A stretch of DNA of 64,000 nucleotides from Anastatus disparis (lineage: Eukaryota > Arthropoda > Insecta > Hymenoptera > Eupelmidae): NCBI GenBank assembly GCA_017163975.1, contig JAFFSR010000343.1:5092001-5156000 (forward strand), written 5' to 3'. Positions 47,143-58,833 of the stretch are shown piece by piece (within the stretch, counting starts at the first letter, position 1; each line of letters begins with the position of its first letter). The position numbers and the translations under genes were made by a program. The notes under the pieces were generated by a model. The model was not told the DNA's origin and ran no database searches. It worked only from the letters and a program-made list of their open reading frames with translations.

Positions 47143-48253
47143 ATCCTATGCTTATAAATTTTATATATAAGGTAAGGATTTATTTCTATCGAATAAAATC
47201 AACAAATAAAATGATAATTTACTTTTCATGAATATTCAATATTTCTAATACACTTACTTATTAATTAAATGATCCTATTAATCAGAGACAATACTTTTAT
47301 ATTCAAACTAATATATTAATGTTGGCTATAACAATTCCTACTAGTTACAAGAACGTAGTTTAATTAGTTTATAATAGTAGACCTTTTTACTTTGATAAAA
47401 TTAGTGAATAATCTTTACAATTATTCCTACACACACACTAGATAGAGACTTAAGTATATAATAATGTATAAATCTCTGTGTTTGGAATGTATCTATATTT
47501 GTATACATATAATGAATATTTTCGAAAATCAGCATCTTTCTCGACATTGAATTATTGATATAAATTCATCTTTAATAGCTTAAGATCAATTTATAAAAGG
47601 ATAAGATCTGATTAAAATTTTATAGGAAAAAGGGTCCATGAGCGAATTGAAATTTTAAAAAATTGATTATTATATATAATTACATTTTTATTCTTACTTT
47701 AAAAGTATAATGATGTTAACCTTTTTATATTTCCACTAAAAAATTCAAACCTAAAAATGAATTTACTAAGATACCACTGATAATAAACAATATGAACACC
47801 ATAATATTTTGCCAACAGTAAGAATTAAACAAGTTTTAAGGTCATCGATGATATTAATGACTATATATTATCGAAAGTTTTGGATTTATTATCTTTACCT
47901 TACACAAATTATAATTTGAATATTTTGCCCTAATGTTTTATCGAAAGATCTTCTTAAATATCTACAATAATAATTATAACGAACCATTGAATATCGAATC
48001 CATTTTTATTATGCAATATTATTCTAATATTGTAATATAGCACATGAAATAATATTATCGTCTTAAACTACAATTTCGTTAGAAATAAATCCTTTCCTAA
48101 TATATAAAATTAATAAATATAGGATTTTATTTCTTATACTAATATTCGTAATACTGTTTCAATACTAATATTCGTTATTTTATTTACAAAATATTTTACG
48201 TGTTACTTTCCTTTAGTAATGAAATAGCGTTTAACATAATGTTTTTTTATGGC
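47141..48253. other. AT-rich spacer, nothing recognised
   Basis: Very A+T-rich; no gene or repeat border seen. Confidence 0.5.
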
Positions 48254-48430
48254 TCGAATTCATAGATTCAACTCAAGTCTAAGGCTAGAAGTTATAGTCA
48301 TAACTCAGTTTTCAAATATTCTATCCTTGTTCTTCTTATGGAAAAAGGGTAAGAAGAACGTAGATAGAATATCTGAGAACTGAGTAAAGACTATAACTTC
48401 CAGCCTAACGATTGTTACTTGAGTTTATAT
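48254..48430. repeat. Foldback element
   Basis: ACTCAAGTCTAAGGCTAGAA..GTTATAGTCATAACTCAG at the left pairs with CTGAGTAAAGACTATAACTT..CAGCCTAACG..ACTTGAGT at the right. The apex TTCTTCTTATGG..AAGAAGAA is near 48340. Starts CGAATTCATAG like the element at 13902. Confidence 0.7.
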
Positions 48431-49555
48431 AGAGATAACATGATACAGTACATGACACAAGTGTAAACTTTATTTATAATCTTTAAAACGATTGCAAATG
48501 TCATAAAATAATTGCGAATAATATGCGCTTTTTAATCAAAATATATTTAATATTGTAATATTAATATGAGCGAGAGATATATCACAGCGTGAAAATAAAC
48601 CACATAGCTCTCGCAAAAATGTGATTTAAGTGCAGATTTAGATTATATAGTGTTAAAAATGCTAAAGCCAAGGTTCATGTTATTAAATTATGATTCTAAT
48701 GTTTGTATTGATAAGTTTTACTTACGAAATATAAATTCATTAACTCATATGTTATCTCAAGTTAATATTTTGACCGTATTTCATATAGCTGTACCTGTAA
48801 AATGACTTATTTATCAAAACGTTCTCTTTAATTAAAGTAATATAATATTTAAAAGATTTTATTACATATAAAGTAGTGAAATATCAACAAAATCATGAAA
48901 GAAGTGTTTAAATACCTAATCTAAAATGTGGATTTGTGCAAACATGATGCGAATATTTGTAAATCTTATTTTTCTGACTTGATTGCATAATTAGCTTTAT
49001 ATGAAACGTTCTAGAATACAATTTTATAACATCAATAATAATACAAAGTCTGCAAATGTGGTAAAATCAACCAAAAACGTCCAAAAAATGAGTTTTTTTT
49101 GCATTTTTAACAATGGCGCACCTCCAGGAAATTTCTGAAAAAATTTAGGCAAAAGTACGTTTAAACAAAATACAAGTTTTTTCGCAAGAATCGGCCCTGT
49201 ACCGCATTTTCCGTGAAAATAAGAAGGGTTTTAATTTTTTTTTCATTCTTTTAGGCTATATAGGATCATCAAATCTTCATGAAAAAATTTTACAAGATCT
49301 GTAAATATTTAAACTATGAGCACGATTTTTTTGGGGTTTTTTCACTGTCTAGATTAAGATTAGAGATTAGAGAAAAAAAATAAATAGTGAAAAAGTAATT
49401 TTTTTCATGCTGTGGACAGGAGGAGGGGGGTCGCGGCCTGCAAATGTGACGAAAACTATTTATTTTTTATCTAAAACAAAGTTACCAGGTCAAACAAAAA
49501 TTTTAAGGACAGGGTAATTCTTACTATCCTTAACGCGGAGTACCCTTTACAAATC
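48431..49555. other. Spacer, nothing assigned
   Basis: A+T-rich. The stretch 49060-49330 (AAAAAATGAGTTTTTTTTGC, AATGGCGCACCTCCAGG, ATAGGATCATCAAATC) looks like a dispersed repeat of homopolymer-rich type. A GGAGGAGGGGGGTCGCGG run is at 49420. Confidence 0.4.
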
Positions 49556-50770
49556 CTTTTTGCCATCAAATTTGGAAGAAGAGATTAATCTTATTAATCA
49601 TGATATTGCGTCTGTAATTAAATAGGCAAATGAAAATGGACTTTTTCTGAATGCAAACAAAACTCAGGTCATCTTCATCGGCAGTGAGAAATATATTTCA
49701 CGCTTGAATGATCATCCCTCTATTTCATCTATTTCTGTTGGAAATACCATTATACCTTACTCTTCTGTTGTCAAAAATCTTGATTTGTGGATTTCTTAAA
49801 CACTGGACTGGAACAAGCATGTCTCTTTTACTGTACGGAAGATTCATGCCACTCTAAAATCTCTTAAGTTTTATAAACATGCTCTGGCCTTGAATACTAG
49901 GAAACAATTAGTGGAGTCTCTAATTTTTCCACTTTTCGATTATGCAGCGATTACTTACGATGATCTGTCTCAAACTCAAAATTTACGACTGCATAGAGCC
50001 TTCAATGCCTGTATTAGATTTTTTCATGGTGATATTGGGCAGACGTAAGAGAGTTACGCCTTTTAGGCTTGATTATCGATGATAGCCTATTCAAAACCGA
50101 TGTCTATATCTTAAGATGTCTCTTGCTTATAATTTATTATCTCATAATTCATCGTCATACTTAGCCTCAAGGTTTGTAAGGCAACATGTTGATGCATCAG
50201 TGCGTTTATCATCGCGACTGCCAGCCAGATTTTTCATCTTTTCCAATGTACGAACTGCTGTAATTCAGCACTCGTTTGCTTTCTCGACTGCGGATTATTT
50301 TAATAAGAAGTTATCCTTTTTGGAGTCTTTTTTTCCTGAGGCTTCCCTCTCTTTCAAACGTTCCTTGTATGATTGTCTTTTATCAAGTGAATATGAGTTG
50401 TGGCAACTTAAATCTGGTACCGGCTGAGTTTCACTGTAGTTGTAATTTTTTAAATCTAAAGATTTTTGAATTTTAAAATTTTGTCATTACATACAATTTT
50501 AAATTGAACCTGTATTTTAGTAGCAGCGGCTATACTCACTTAACTTAGCTTTGTATATGCTATTCTAATGATTTTCATTGTTTTTTATTATCAAGCATTG
50601 TTGTTATTATTTTGTTTAGCATTAGAAGAAAATTTATAATTTTGTTTTTAAACTTGATTTTTTATATGCTACTATAAAAATGTAATTCGACGTTGTAATT
50701 GATTCTTAAGTGTCAGACAGGGTTTCACCCCAAGGCCAAATAAACAAAGTCAAAGTCTAAGTCTAAGTCT
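49556..50770 (+). mobile_element. CR1-like LINE 3' fragment, second subfamily
   Basis: Starts within the reverse-transcriptase C-terminal half: NLEEEINLINHDIASVIK, FLNANKTQVIFIGSEKYISR, VVKNLDLWIS, ESLIFPLFDY, LRLHRAFNACIRF. The last coding segment ends at 50427. Stops at about 49622, 49797 and 50046 mark decay. The 3' end CAGACAGGGTTTCACCCCAAG with CAAATAAA is a diverged form of the hairpin tail. It is followed by (AAGTCT)n at 50743-50770 in place of CT repeats, so this copy belongs to a related but different family. Confidence 0.8.
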
Positions 50771-50899
50771 CATATACTGCAAGAGAAGTCTTATTTGCTT
50801 AGCGCTGGTAGCTCCATCTCTTGGATAACCTATATATTATCATCATTGCCCATTTGGATAATATCTAGCGGTAACTACTCCAATTAAGGTGCTTTTCCA

Positions 50900-51300
50900 C
50901 TATTATCTTCTGCTCTCTTAACTCCGACACTATCGATGCTATAAACAAATGAACCTTTGCCTACTATTTGAAGAAGATGAAGAAATTAGATAAGCTTGAT
51001 GCTATTGATACCAAAATCAACAATATTAGTACTCAACTGTCAACACTGGATGGAAGATTTAAAAATTTGGAGATACGAGTGGACGGCATTGCTGTAGCAT
51101 GTGAGGAGGGTTGTGTAGCAACTGAGGCAAGACTCGATAAGGTCTGTCAAGATTATCAAGAGCTTCGGGTGAAAGTAGAAGAATCTCTCTCTGTTGTGCC
51201 TGATGTCAGTCAATATCTGACTCTGTGGCTGCTAAATTACATAAATTGGACAAGCTCAAGAGATCTTTACGGCAACAGTGTGATATTTTAGCGACAAGGC
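50900..51300 (+). pseudogene. LINE ORF1 coiled-coil fragment
   Basis: Open frame at 50968-51291: KLDAIDTKINNISTQLSTLD, RFKNLEIRVDGIAV, ATEARLDKVCQDYQELRVKV. Heptad-like spacing of Leu/Ile/Val suggests a coiled coil, as in ORF1 proteins of CR1/Jockey-type LINEs. It follows directly on the tail of another LINE in the same orientation, and no ORF2 follows. The frame is lost near 51235. It could also be a fragment of an unrelated coiled-coil protein. Confidence 0.5.
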
Positions 51301-52071
51301 AGCAGCGTCCTAAGCATGCATCAGATCTAGAGTTTGGAGGCTTGATTCTTTATGAATTTAATGATTAGAAGAGATACATACTATATACTACATACTACAT
51401 ACTATACATTTACTGACTTCAAATAAAAATTAAACTTATATAACACGAGATTTTGAATTGATTCGATTCTAAATAGAAGTAAGTAACGTTAATAAATATC
51501 AGAATAATTACAATGTATAACTTGAACTTGATTAATCTCAAAATAGAATTAACTAAATTCAAAGACTCATCGATGTAGCGTAACTCAACGCTCAACGTCA
51601 TTTACTTCAACGTTGGGAGTCTAAAAAGCCCAACGTCGAGGTCTCTGACTTCGATGTACTATTGAACTAAACGAATTCTGTGTTTGAATTTCATGACATA
51701 ACTAAGGATTTTAAATATAAGTTAAGACAATTTTTGAAAAATATAATCAATAAAAAAGACTAATAAAGTATTTAATCGTTTATCTTTATTTTCTTCCTTC
51801 TATATTTTGCAAAAATTATTATCACAACTTTGATTTTATTTAATTTTGGGTAATTAAAGTTATTTATATTTAATTTAAAAAATATTTGAAGACACACATA
51901 AGATCTTTAGAGTATCTTTTTTGTGCATCTTTAAAATCTTGATCAAATATAATTGAATAAATATTTTGCAAATAATTCAATTATTAAATTTAAAGTTAAA
52001 TTTTTAAGTATATAGAAATTTTTATTTTGTTATTTAGATAGAGAAATGATTGAATATTAAAAATAAAATGA
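51301..52071. other. AT-rich spacer, nothing recognised
   Basis: No gene. A TACTATATACTACATACTAC run lies at 51370-51405. Confidence 0.45.
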
Positions 52072-52159
52072 CCCTGGTAGAAATTTACTCTAGATCTGTC
52101 TAGATCTGTCTAGTTTTGTATGTTAAATAATCGAGGCCTCGATAAAATTTTCTACCAGG
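52072..52159. repeat. 88-bp mini foldback, CCCTGGTAGAAATTT ends
   Basis: CCCTGGTAGAAATTT at the left and AATTTTCTACCAGGG at the right are inverted copies. The inner part repeats CTAGATCTGT. A lone related end CTCTGGTAGAAATTTTCATC is at 52951. Likely the remains of a small DNA transposon. Confidence 0.55.
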
Positions 52160-53159
52160 GGATATATAAATTTTATTTATTTATTCTTTTTGACTTTAAG
52201 AACCATGCAAATTAATTTGATTAGTTCTCTTTTATCATTTTTTTCGTTTGTATGTATGTATTAATATTGATTCACATACTCTCATTGTCAGTACCCACAT
52301 GCTATAAAATTATAGATTATTCCAAAGAAATAGATCACGAGTGAATCGCCAGGAAAAGAATAAATCGAAACGTATCACAAAAAAAGCAATAGAAAAAAAA
52401 TCCAGAGATATTTATTTAAGTGATCATTCTATTATTCTGATGATTTGGAAAGTGAGAATGGAAGTGTGTGAATCAATATCAATACATTCATATAAACGTA
52501 CAAAAATTAATCGAATGTCTTTTTATTTCGAATGTTTTTAATGTTACAAAGATTGAATTCATAAAATTTATGTATCATTTTATTTTTAGTGTTTAATTAT
52601 TTCTTTAACTAAACAAAAATTTCTAAATGCTTAAAAATTTAACTTTAAATATATTAATTAAATTATTTACAAAATATTTAATTACATTTGATGAAGATTT
52701 TATACATGGACAAAAAAAGATCTCTTAGTGATCGTATATTTGTCTTAAAATATTTCCATTTTGAATAGTTGCAAAGATCATTTTAAGATTTAAAAGATTC
52801 TTCTAAGATCTCAAAAGCAATAAATCGTTTTCACTTTGAAAAATCTTACTAAAAAATTTAAAAACACGTAAAATAAAAATTTTAAAAAGATCTTATATAG
52901 ATCTGAACAATTTTCAACTTTATATCTATTATTTTTTTAATAGTGCATTACTCTGGTAGAAATTTTCATCACAGAATCGTCAATTGATGGTAAGTTTTTT
53001 TAAAATTGACCATAAATTGAAGATTGTTTAAAGCGTAAATGGCCATTTTTTACGCTGACAGGCGACGGTATATCTTCATAAAATGGTTGAATCTTGGTGA
53101 ATAATTAAAAATTTATTTAGTTAGTTGTTTTTTCACTTCAATTTAATCCTTTAGAAAAT
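52160..53159. other. AT-rich spacer, nothing assigned
   Basis: No supported gene. Several AGATCTTA/TAAGATCT boxes occur at 52720-52915. A weak hairpin follows the transposon-end-like sequence at 52951. Confidence 0.4.
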
Positions 53160-54118
53160 TAAGCAAGTGTAAAAAACTTTTCTCCCGCAAAATTTACTTT
53201 TCCGAATTTTAGCAAGGGTGCATTATTTTCCTCCCGCTAATTAGCGGGAGTAAAGTACTTTTCTCCCGCAAATTTGATTCCTTAAGAAATTAAGCGAGAG
53301 TAAAGTTCTTTTCTCCCTCAAATTTGATGCTTGAGAAAATTGAGCGGGCAAAAAGTACTTTTCTCCCTCAAATTTAATTTTTTCTAAAGCTGAGAAGGTG
53401 TAAAATACTTTTTTCCCGCAAAATTGTTCCTTAGAAAATTAAACGGGGGCAAAGTACTTTTCTCCCTTAAGTTTGATGCTTGAGAAAATTAAGCGGGCGT
53501 AAAGTACTTTCCACCCTCAAATTTCATTCTTTAAAATATTAAGCAAGCGTAAAGTACTTTTCTTCCGCGAATTTGATTCCTTAGAAAATTGAACGGAAGT
53601 GAAGTACTTTTTTCCCTTAAATTTGATGCTTGAGAAAATTGAGCGGGTGTAAACTACTTTTCTCCCTCAAATATCATTTTTTTTTTAAATTAAGCGGGTC
53701 TAAAGTACTTTTTGCCCGCTTAATTTTCTAAGGAATCAAATTTGCGGGAGAAAAGTACTTTACACCGGCATAATTTTCTAAAGAATGAAATTTGAGTGAG
53801 AAAAGTACTTTACGGCCGCTTAATTTTCTAAAGAATGAAATTAGCGGGAGAAAAGTACTTTATGTCCGCTTAATATCTAAAGAATGAAATTTGCAGAAGA
53901 AAGGTACTTTATGCCCGCTCAATCTTCTCAAGCATCAAATTTGTGGGCGAAAAGTACTTTACGCTTGCTTAATTTTCTAAAGAATGAAATTTGGGGGAGA
54001 AAAGTACTTTGCGTCCACTCAGTTTTCTCAAACATTCAATTTGAGGGAGAAAAGTACTTTACGCCCGCTTAATTTTATCAATAATAAAATTTAAGGGAAA
54101 AAAGTTCTTTACTCCTGC
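53160..54118. repeat. Palindromic minisatellite, ~56-bp unit, orientation switch at ~53712
   Basis: Left of 53712 about ten units read TAAAGTACTTTTCTCCCGC..AAATTTGATTCC..GAAAATTAAGCGGG. Right of it about seven units read the exact complement order, CCCGCTTAATTTTC..AAATTTGCGGGAGAAAAGTA. Units differ by point changes. Open frames are artefacts. Confidence 0.9.
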
Positions 54119-54289
54119 TCAATGTAAATACATTAATTAATATTTTCATATATATATTTAAAAAATAAAATTTATAAGAATTATTCTACAAATCCTATAT
54201 TATATTAAAGTGAAACCACGTTTTTCTCCGGATCTCCGGTTCTCCGGTTCTCCGCTCTTTTCAAATGTGTCTAATCTTTTTTTAATTAA

Positions 54290-55330
54290 AGTAGCAATTT
54301 TTTTTGGGCCTTATATTTTTCGGGCCCAATAATTTTTTTTTCTCTATATTTTTTGAGCCATATATTTTTTTGGGCCTTACATTTTATTGGGCCCAATGAT
54401 TTTTTCTTCTCTATATTTTTTGAGCCATATATTTTTTTGGGCCTTACATTTTTTTGGGCCTAACATTTTTTTGGGCCCAATAATTTTTTCTTCTCTATAT
54501 TTTTTGAGCATTATATTTTTTATAGCCTCATATTTTTTTGGGCCCAATAATTTTTTCTTTTCTATATTTTTTTAGCATTATATTTTCTTGGGCCTTTTTT
54601 TGGGCCTAATATTTTTTTGGGCTTTATATTTTCTTGAGCCTTATATTTTTTTTGGACGTATACATTTTTTTGGGCTTTATATTTTTTGGGCCTAATGATT
54701 TTTTCCTTCTCTATATTTTTTAGGAGGAGGTGGAGTATATATGTCCTTTTCTAATCAGAGAATTGATTTTTTCACAAAAATTAATAATTGTAGCAAAAAA
54801 TAAGAAAAAAGCCCCATCTCGTATAATAAAAAGCAACATTTTCTTTTATGAGAAAAAATTATTTTTATCGCTTTGTTTTTAAGAAAACCTTGAAAAACTG
54901 AATTGTCCATCCTAACCTCTATTTTTTAAGTTTTTCAAGGTTTTCTTCAAAACTAATCGATGAAAATAATTTTTCCTCATCAAAGAAAATCTAGCTTTTG
55001 ATTATACGAGATGGGGCTATCTCCTTATTTTTTGCTACAATTATTAGTTTTTGCAAAAAAATTCATTCTTTGATTAGAAAAGGACAGAGATATACGACCT
55101 GCTCTTAAGCCTTATATTTTTTTGGGCCCAATAATTTTTTCTTTATATTTTTTGCACATTATATTATTTTGAGCCTTTTATTTTTTTGTGCCCAATATTT
55201 TTAGGGTCTTATATTTTCTTGAGCCTTATATTTTTTTGGAACTTATACTTTTTTGGGCTCTACATTTTTTGGATCCAATAATTTTTTCTTCTCTATATTT
55301 TTTGAGCCTTATTTTCTAAAAATGTTTCTT
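54290..55330. repeat. T-rich array with TTTTTTTGGGCC units
   Basis: Irregular tandem repeats of TTTTTTGGGCCCAATAAT, TTCTCTATATTTTTTGAGCC and CATATATTTTTTTGGGCCTT. Split by a foldback at 54722-55106. Decayed units continue to about 55600. Confidence 0.85.
54722..55106. repeat. Foldback element inside the T-rich array
   Basis: Arms of about 180 bp. GTCCTTTTCTAATCAGAGAA / TTCTTTGATTAGAAAAGGAC, GCCCCATCTCGTATAAT / ATTATACGAGATGGGGC, and AAAACCTTGAAAAACT / AGTTTTTCAAGGTTTT at the tip. Non-coding, MITE-like. Array sequence is found on both sides, so it inserted into the array. Confidence 0.8.
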
Positions 55331-55809
55331 TTCTATAAATATTTCTAAGATTAAAAATTTTTAATTGATCTAGAGCCAAATAACTTTTTTATATTGTTTG
55401 CTACCGTGAACAAAAGATACTAGAAAAGAATTATTTTATAAAAGATAGTGAAGCATTAATAATTCGAAGATATCATAATTTTTTGCCTTATCTTTGGGGC
55501 CTTATTTTTTCATAGTTGCTATATTTTTATCCTAATTTTTTGGGCTTTATTTTTTCAGTCTTTTTTTCAAGTCTTATTTTCTATTTAATTTTTGGGCTCA
55601 ATTAATAATTTATTTAGTCATTCATATGGTTTTTTTCCATGTGACATATGTCAAGTCGGCATTTTTTGCTTAATGACAATATTTTGTATGTTTTTGTTGC
55701 TTTAATTTTTGTATTTTTCACATATATGACTAGAGGAATCGATTATATTTTTGAAGTGTAAATGAGTAAATAAATTCTTATAAGCATTTATTATAAGTAC
55801 CAAACTAGG

Positions 55810-56090
55810 TCTCTCTCTCTCTCTCTTTCTCTCTTGCTCTCTTACATTCTCTCTCGATTTCCAACGTTTTCTCACACTCCTTCATGCTTTTTCTCGCATT
55901 CCCACGTCTTGCTCCCTTACGCTTCTTTGTTCTCCCATGCATTCTCTTTCTTTCTGTCTCTTGCTGTCTTTTTCGCTTGCCATCGCTTTTTGTTTTTTCT
56001 TTGTTCTTTTTCTTACTCTATTTTGCTCTTCTGTTTTTTACAGCTTCTTGCATTTTTGTCCTCTCTTGCATTTTTATTTTTTAGTCTAAT
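55810..56090. repeat. CT-rich low-complexity tract
   Basis: (TC)n followed by decayed CTCTTGCTCTC-type repeats. Open frames are artefacts. Confidence 0.85.
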
Positions 56091-56241
56091 GAAGCATTTC
56101 ATCTAAGCCTGTTATTTTTTAAGGGATTCGTCAGTGGAGCGTTTTTTTTTAAATTTTTTTATAACAGGCTCCGCTCCAAATGCTTATTTGCACAATATTT
56201 AGCAACAATTATTAAGCAGTTGATTTGACTGTGTATCTTTA

Positions 56242-56712
56242 TGTGCAGCCAGTAGAACAGCGCATCCTCATATGCAGACGATTCAACAGCGCATCACCAT
56301 ATGCAGCCGATTAAACAGCGCATTTCCATATGCATCCGATTCAACAGCGCATTTTCATATGCAGCCGATTTAACAGCGCATCCCCACACAGAAAGAAATT
56401 TGGCATTAGGAGATTTTAATGTCTTTTGAAATACTAAATGTAATTATAACTAACATTACTATTTTTGAATTTGTAAATAAAATAAGTGGTAATTTTTTAC
56501 TTCAACGTTCCTTGTAATACAGGATTCAATGTATACGGTATTTCAAAACTTCTTGTAATGGTATATTACAATTTTTAGAAAAACGCTTTACCGAATTCGA
56601 AATATATTATTTCTAAAATCGTACACGAACAAAATATGGTAATTATTTATTGCCAAATTTCTTTCCGTGCATATGCAGCCGATTTAACAGCGCATCCCCA
56701 TATGCAGCCGAT
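56242..56712. repeat. 29-bp tandem repeat (TATGCAGCCGATT..CAGCGCAT)
   Basis: About five units of 29 bp at 56242-56386 and one to two more at 56670-56712, interrupted by a MITE. Each unit holds CATATGCAGCCGATT and AACAGCGCATCCC. Decayed units may continue to 56780. Confidence 0.85.
56387..56669. mobile_element. 283-bp MITE inserted in the 29-bp repeat
   Basis: Ends CACAGAAAGAAATTTGGCA and TGCCAAATTTCTTTCCGTG are 19-bp inverted repeats with one mismatch. Comparison with neighbouring 29-bp units gives the empty site CCCCATATGCAG and implies a 2-bp duplication (CA). The interior has no frame. Family uncertain. Confidence 0.75.
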
Positions 56713-56869
56713 TGTACTGTAAATTTTTAAATGCAATCTATATTACTGCACATTTTCGTGTACAGTCAGTTCATCAGTGCTTTCTAAAATGCATCATGAT
56801 TTTGAATATTATATAAAATATTATTATATTAGATATCATAATATTTTTATTATATAAATATTTACAATA

Positions 56870-58110
56870 TTATTCATAATATTTCTTTATATACAATGTT
56901 TTTGTATAAATTGTGTCTTGATCATTCTCATTTTTTCCGTTGACTATTGCGCTTTTCCTTAAAAATAATTTTAAATTATTTTTATGTTTTGTCCTTGAAA
57001 GGGCAACATATAATTGTCCATGACTGAAAACGCGTGATGGCAAATAAACACCAACTTTTTCATAAGATTGTCCTTGGAATTTATTGATAGTCATTGCAAA
57101 ACCTAATCTAATAGGAAACTATTTTCTTTGCATGTTAAAAGGGATATCTTCTTTAGATAGAGATGAAATTATTCTTGGAATAAAAACTAATTTACCTTTG
57201 TTTTTTCCACTTGCCAATTCAGCTTGGATAGAATATCTTAGTAGGTTTTTTATTATTAACCTTGTCCCGTTACAAAGTCCCTCATTTACATTAAAATTTC
57301 TCAAAAGAATTATAATAGCTCCTACTTTTGAATATAATTTATGTGGTGGAAGTCCATTAGGAATTAACGTATTTAAAAATTCTGTAGGTAATATAACATC
57401 TAAATTTTCTTTGTTATCATCTTCGGCTGTATCAATACTTAAATATTCAATATAGTCTCTTTCTATTATATTCAAAACGTCGTTATTGATTTGAATAACA
57501 TCATTATTTTTAGGAGCCAAAATAACTTTATCTATTAGATTTTCACTATTTATTTTTATTTTATTTTCAAATATTTCTTCGACAAGATGTGCTCTAATGA
57601 TAAGATTTTCTGGTATAGCACTTAGTTCATTATCATCTTCAAAAAGATTAAGACGTTTTCCTTCTCCGATATCTAATAACCATTGTTTGAAATTATTATC
57701 ATTATTCGAAACTCGCAGATTTTCACTTAATGTCGCACTGTTTTTCCATCAATCAATGAATTCGCTGCTATACCTGTCCAAGCAACACATGAGTAACGTA
57801 TATAATGATATTTAAAATGAGCTATGAAAACGTTGAGTAAATGACTTTTTCCTGTTCCACCTGGTCCATCAATAAAAATACATTTTTGTTTATTTAGATT
57901 TAAACTTTTTATAGTAGAGTCAAATATTTGTCTTTGTTTCTCTTTTAAGGAATTTATTTTAGTTTCCAATTCGTTTAGAATATCATCATTATAATTTAAA
58001 ATTGTTTCATCATCATTATCTTTTATGTATGTGCTTATGTTAGGTAAATTAAAATCATTTAAAGAAAATCCATTGATGTGTAAATTATTTTGAATAACAT
58101 TCAATGCCAA
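56870..58110 (-). pseudogene. Helitron Pif1-like helicase domain, middle deleted
   Basis: DNA helicase half of the Helitron protein. The first piece (58110-57727) holds Walker A GPGGTGKSHLL (57867-57835) and AWTGIAANSLIDGKTVRH. Then the sequence jumps to NLRVSNNDNNFKQWLLDIGE (about 57720-57660). Motifs Ia to III, including the DE Walker B box, are missing. Later pieces: LAPKNNDVIQINNDVL (57520-57475), LRNFNVNEGLCNGTRLII, and motif [20 protein letters not shown] with [16 protein letters not shown] (57094-56990). The frame changes near 57727, 57520 and 57119. Confidence 0.85.
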
Positions 58111-58134
58111 TATTTCGCCTATATCTTTTTCGTA

Positions 58135-58731
58135 TTAAGGATGATAAAACTTATCTTTATATTTTTGGTATAAATCTCGTGCATTTATGGGATTATGAAA
58201 AATGCAAATAAAAGCGAATAATTCACAAAGAGCATAAGGGAATTCTGTTAATGATGCTTCCTTTAAACATCGGTCCCATTCTTCATCTTCATTAATTAAT
58301 TGTTTAGCTTTAGCTGTTTCATAAAATAAAGTATATATTACATTATCAAATGTACGTAAATCTTCAAAAGATATGGCGCCTTTGACATGTAATAGTAATA
58401 ATCTAATAAAGTAGCGTTCTCTATCTTTTGGATTTACCAAATACATTCTACTAAGTATTGGTTTCCTTATTTTTTTTCTTTTATTCCACTTTTTTAGTTT
58501 TTCGTCAAATGTATAAAAATGCGGTATTTCTATATACAAGTAATCTCGAGCTTCTAAATCTTCTTGATTCAATTCGAAATATGCTGTTAATGTTGTTCCC
58601 ACATTTTTCTGCATGATCGTTTCTTCTTTTCCTTCTTTAAGAAATACATTTTGTTGATTTTCTTCATGAACGCTTAGTCTTTTTATAGTATGTGAAATAA
58701 CATGTAAAGGATATTCTAATAATCTGTACAT
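58135..58731 (-). pseudogene. Helitron Rep-helicase linker region
   Basis: Open frame of 198 codons. YLVNPKDRERYFIRLLLLHV and GAISFEDLRTFDNVIYTLFY are typical of the region between the nickase and helicase in Helitron proteins (R.Y.RLLL, SFEDLRT). Separated from both neighbours by stops or shifts. Confidence 0.8.
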
Positions 58732-58833
58732 TGTTTTAGGCGGACATAAATATCGTGTATTTATGTATTGTTGTATTTCATCATATTCATATTCAACATT
58801 TTCATTATTATCATTTTGAAAAGTGTCTTTCTT

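Noticed and set aside
52341..52541. 66-codon basic frame
   Set aside because: Lys/Arg/Ile-rich translation of A-rich DNA without any recognised motif.
57084..57455. Plus-strand frames across the Helitron (also 59968-60217, 60566-60880, 61179-61409)
   Set aside because: Antisense shadows of the minus-strand Helitron protein.
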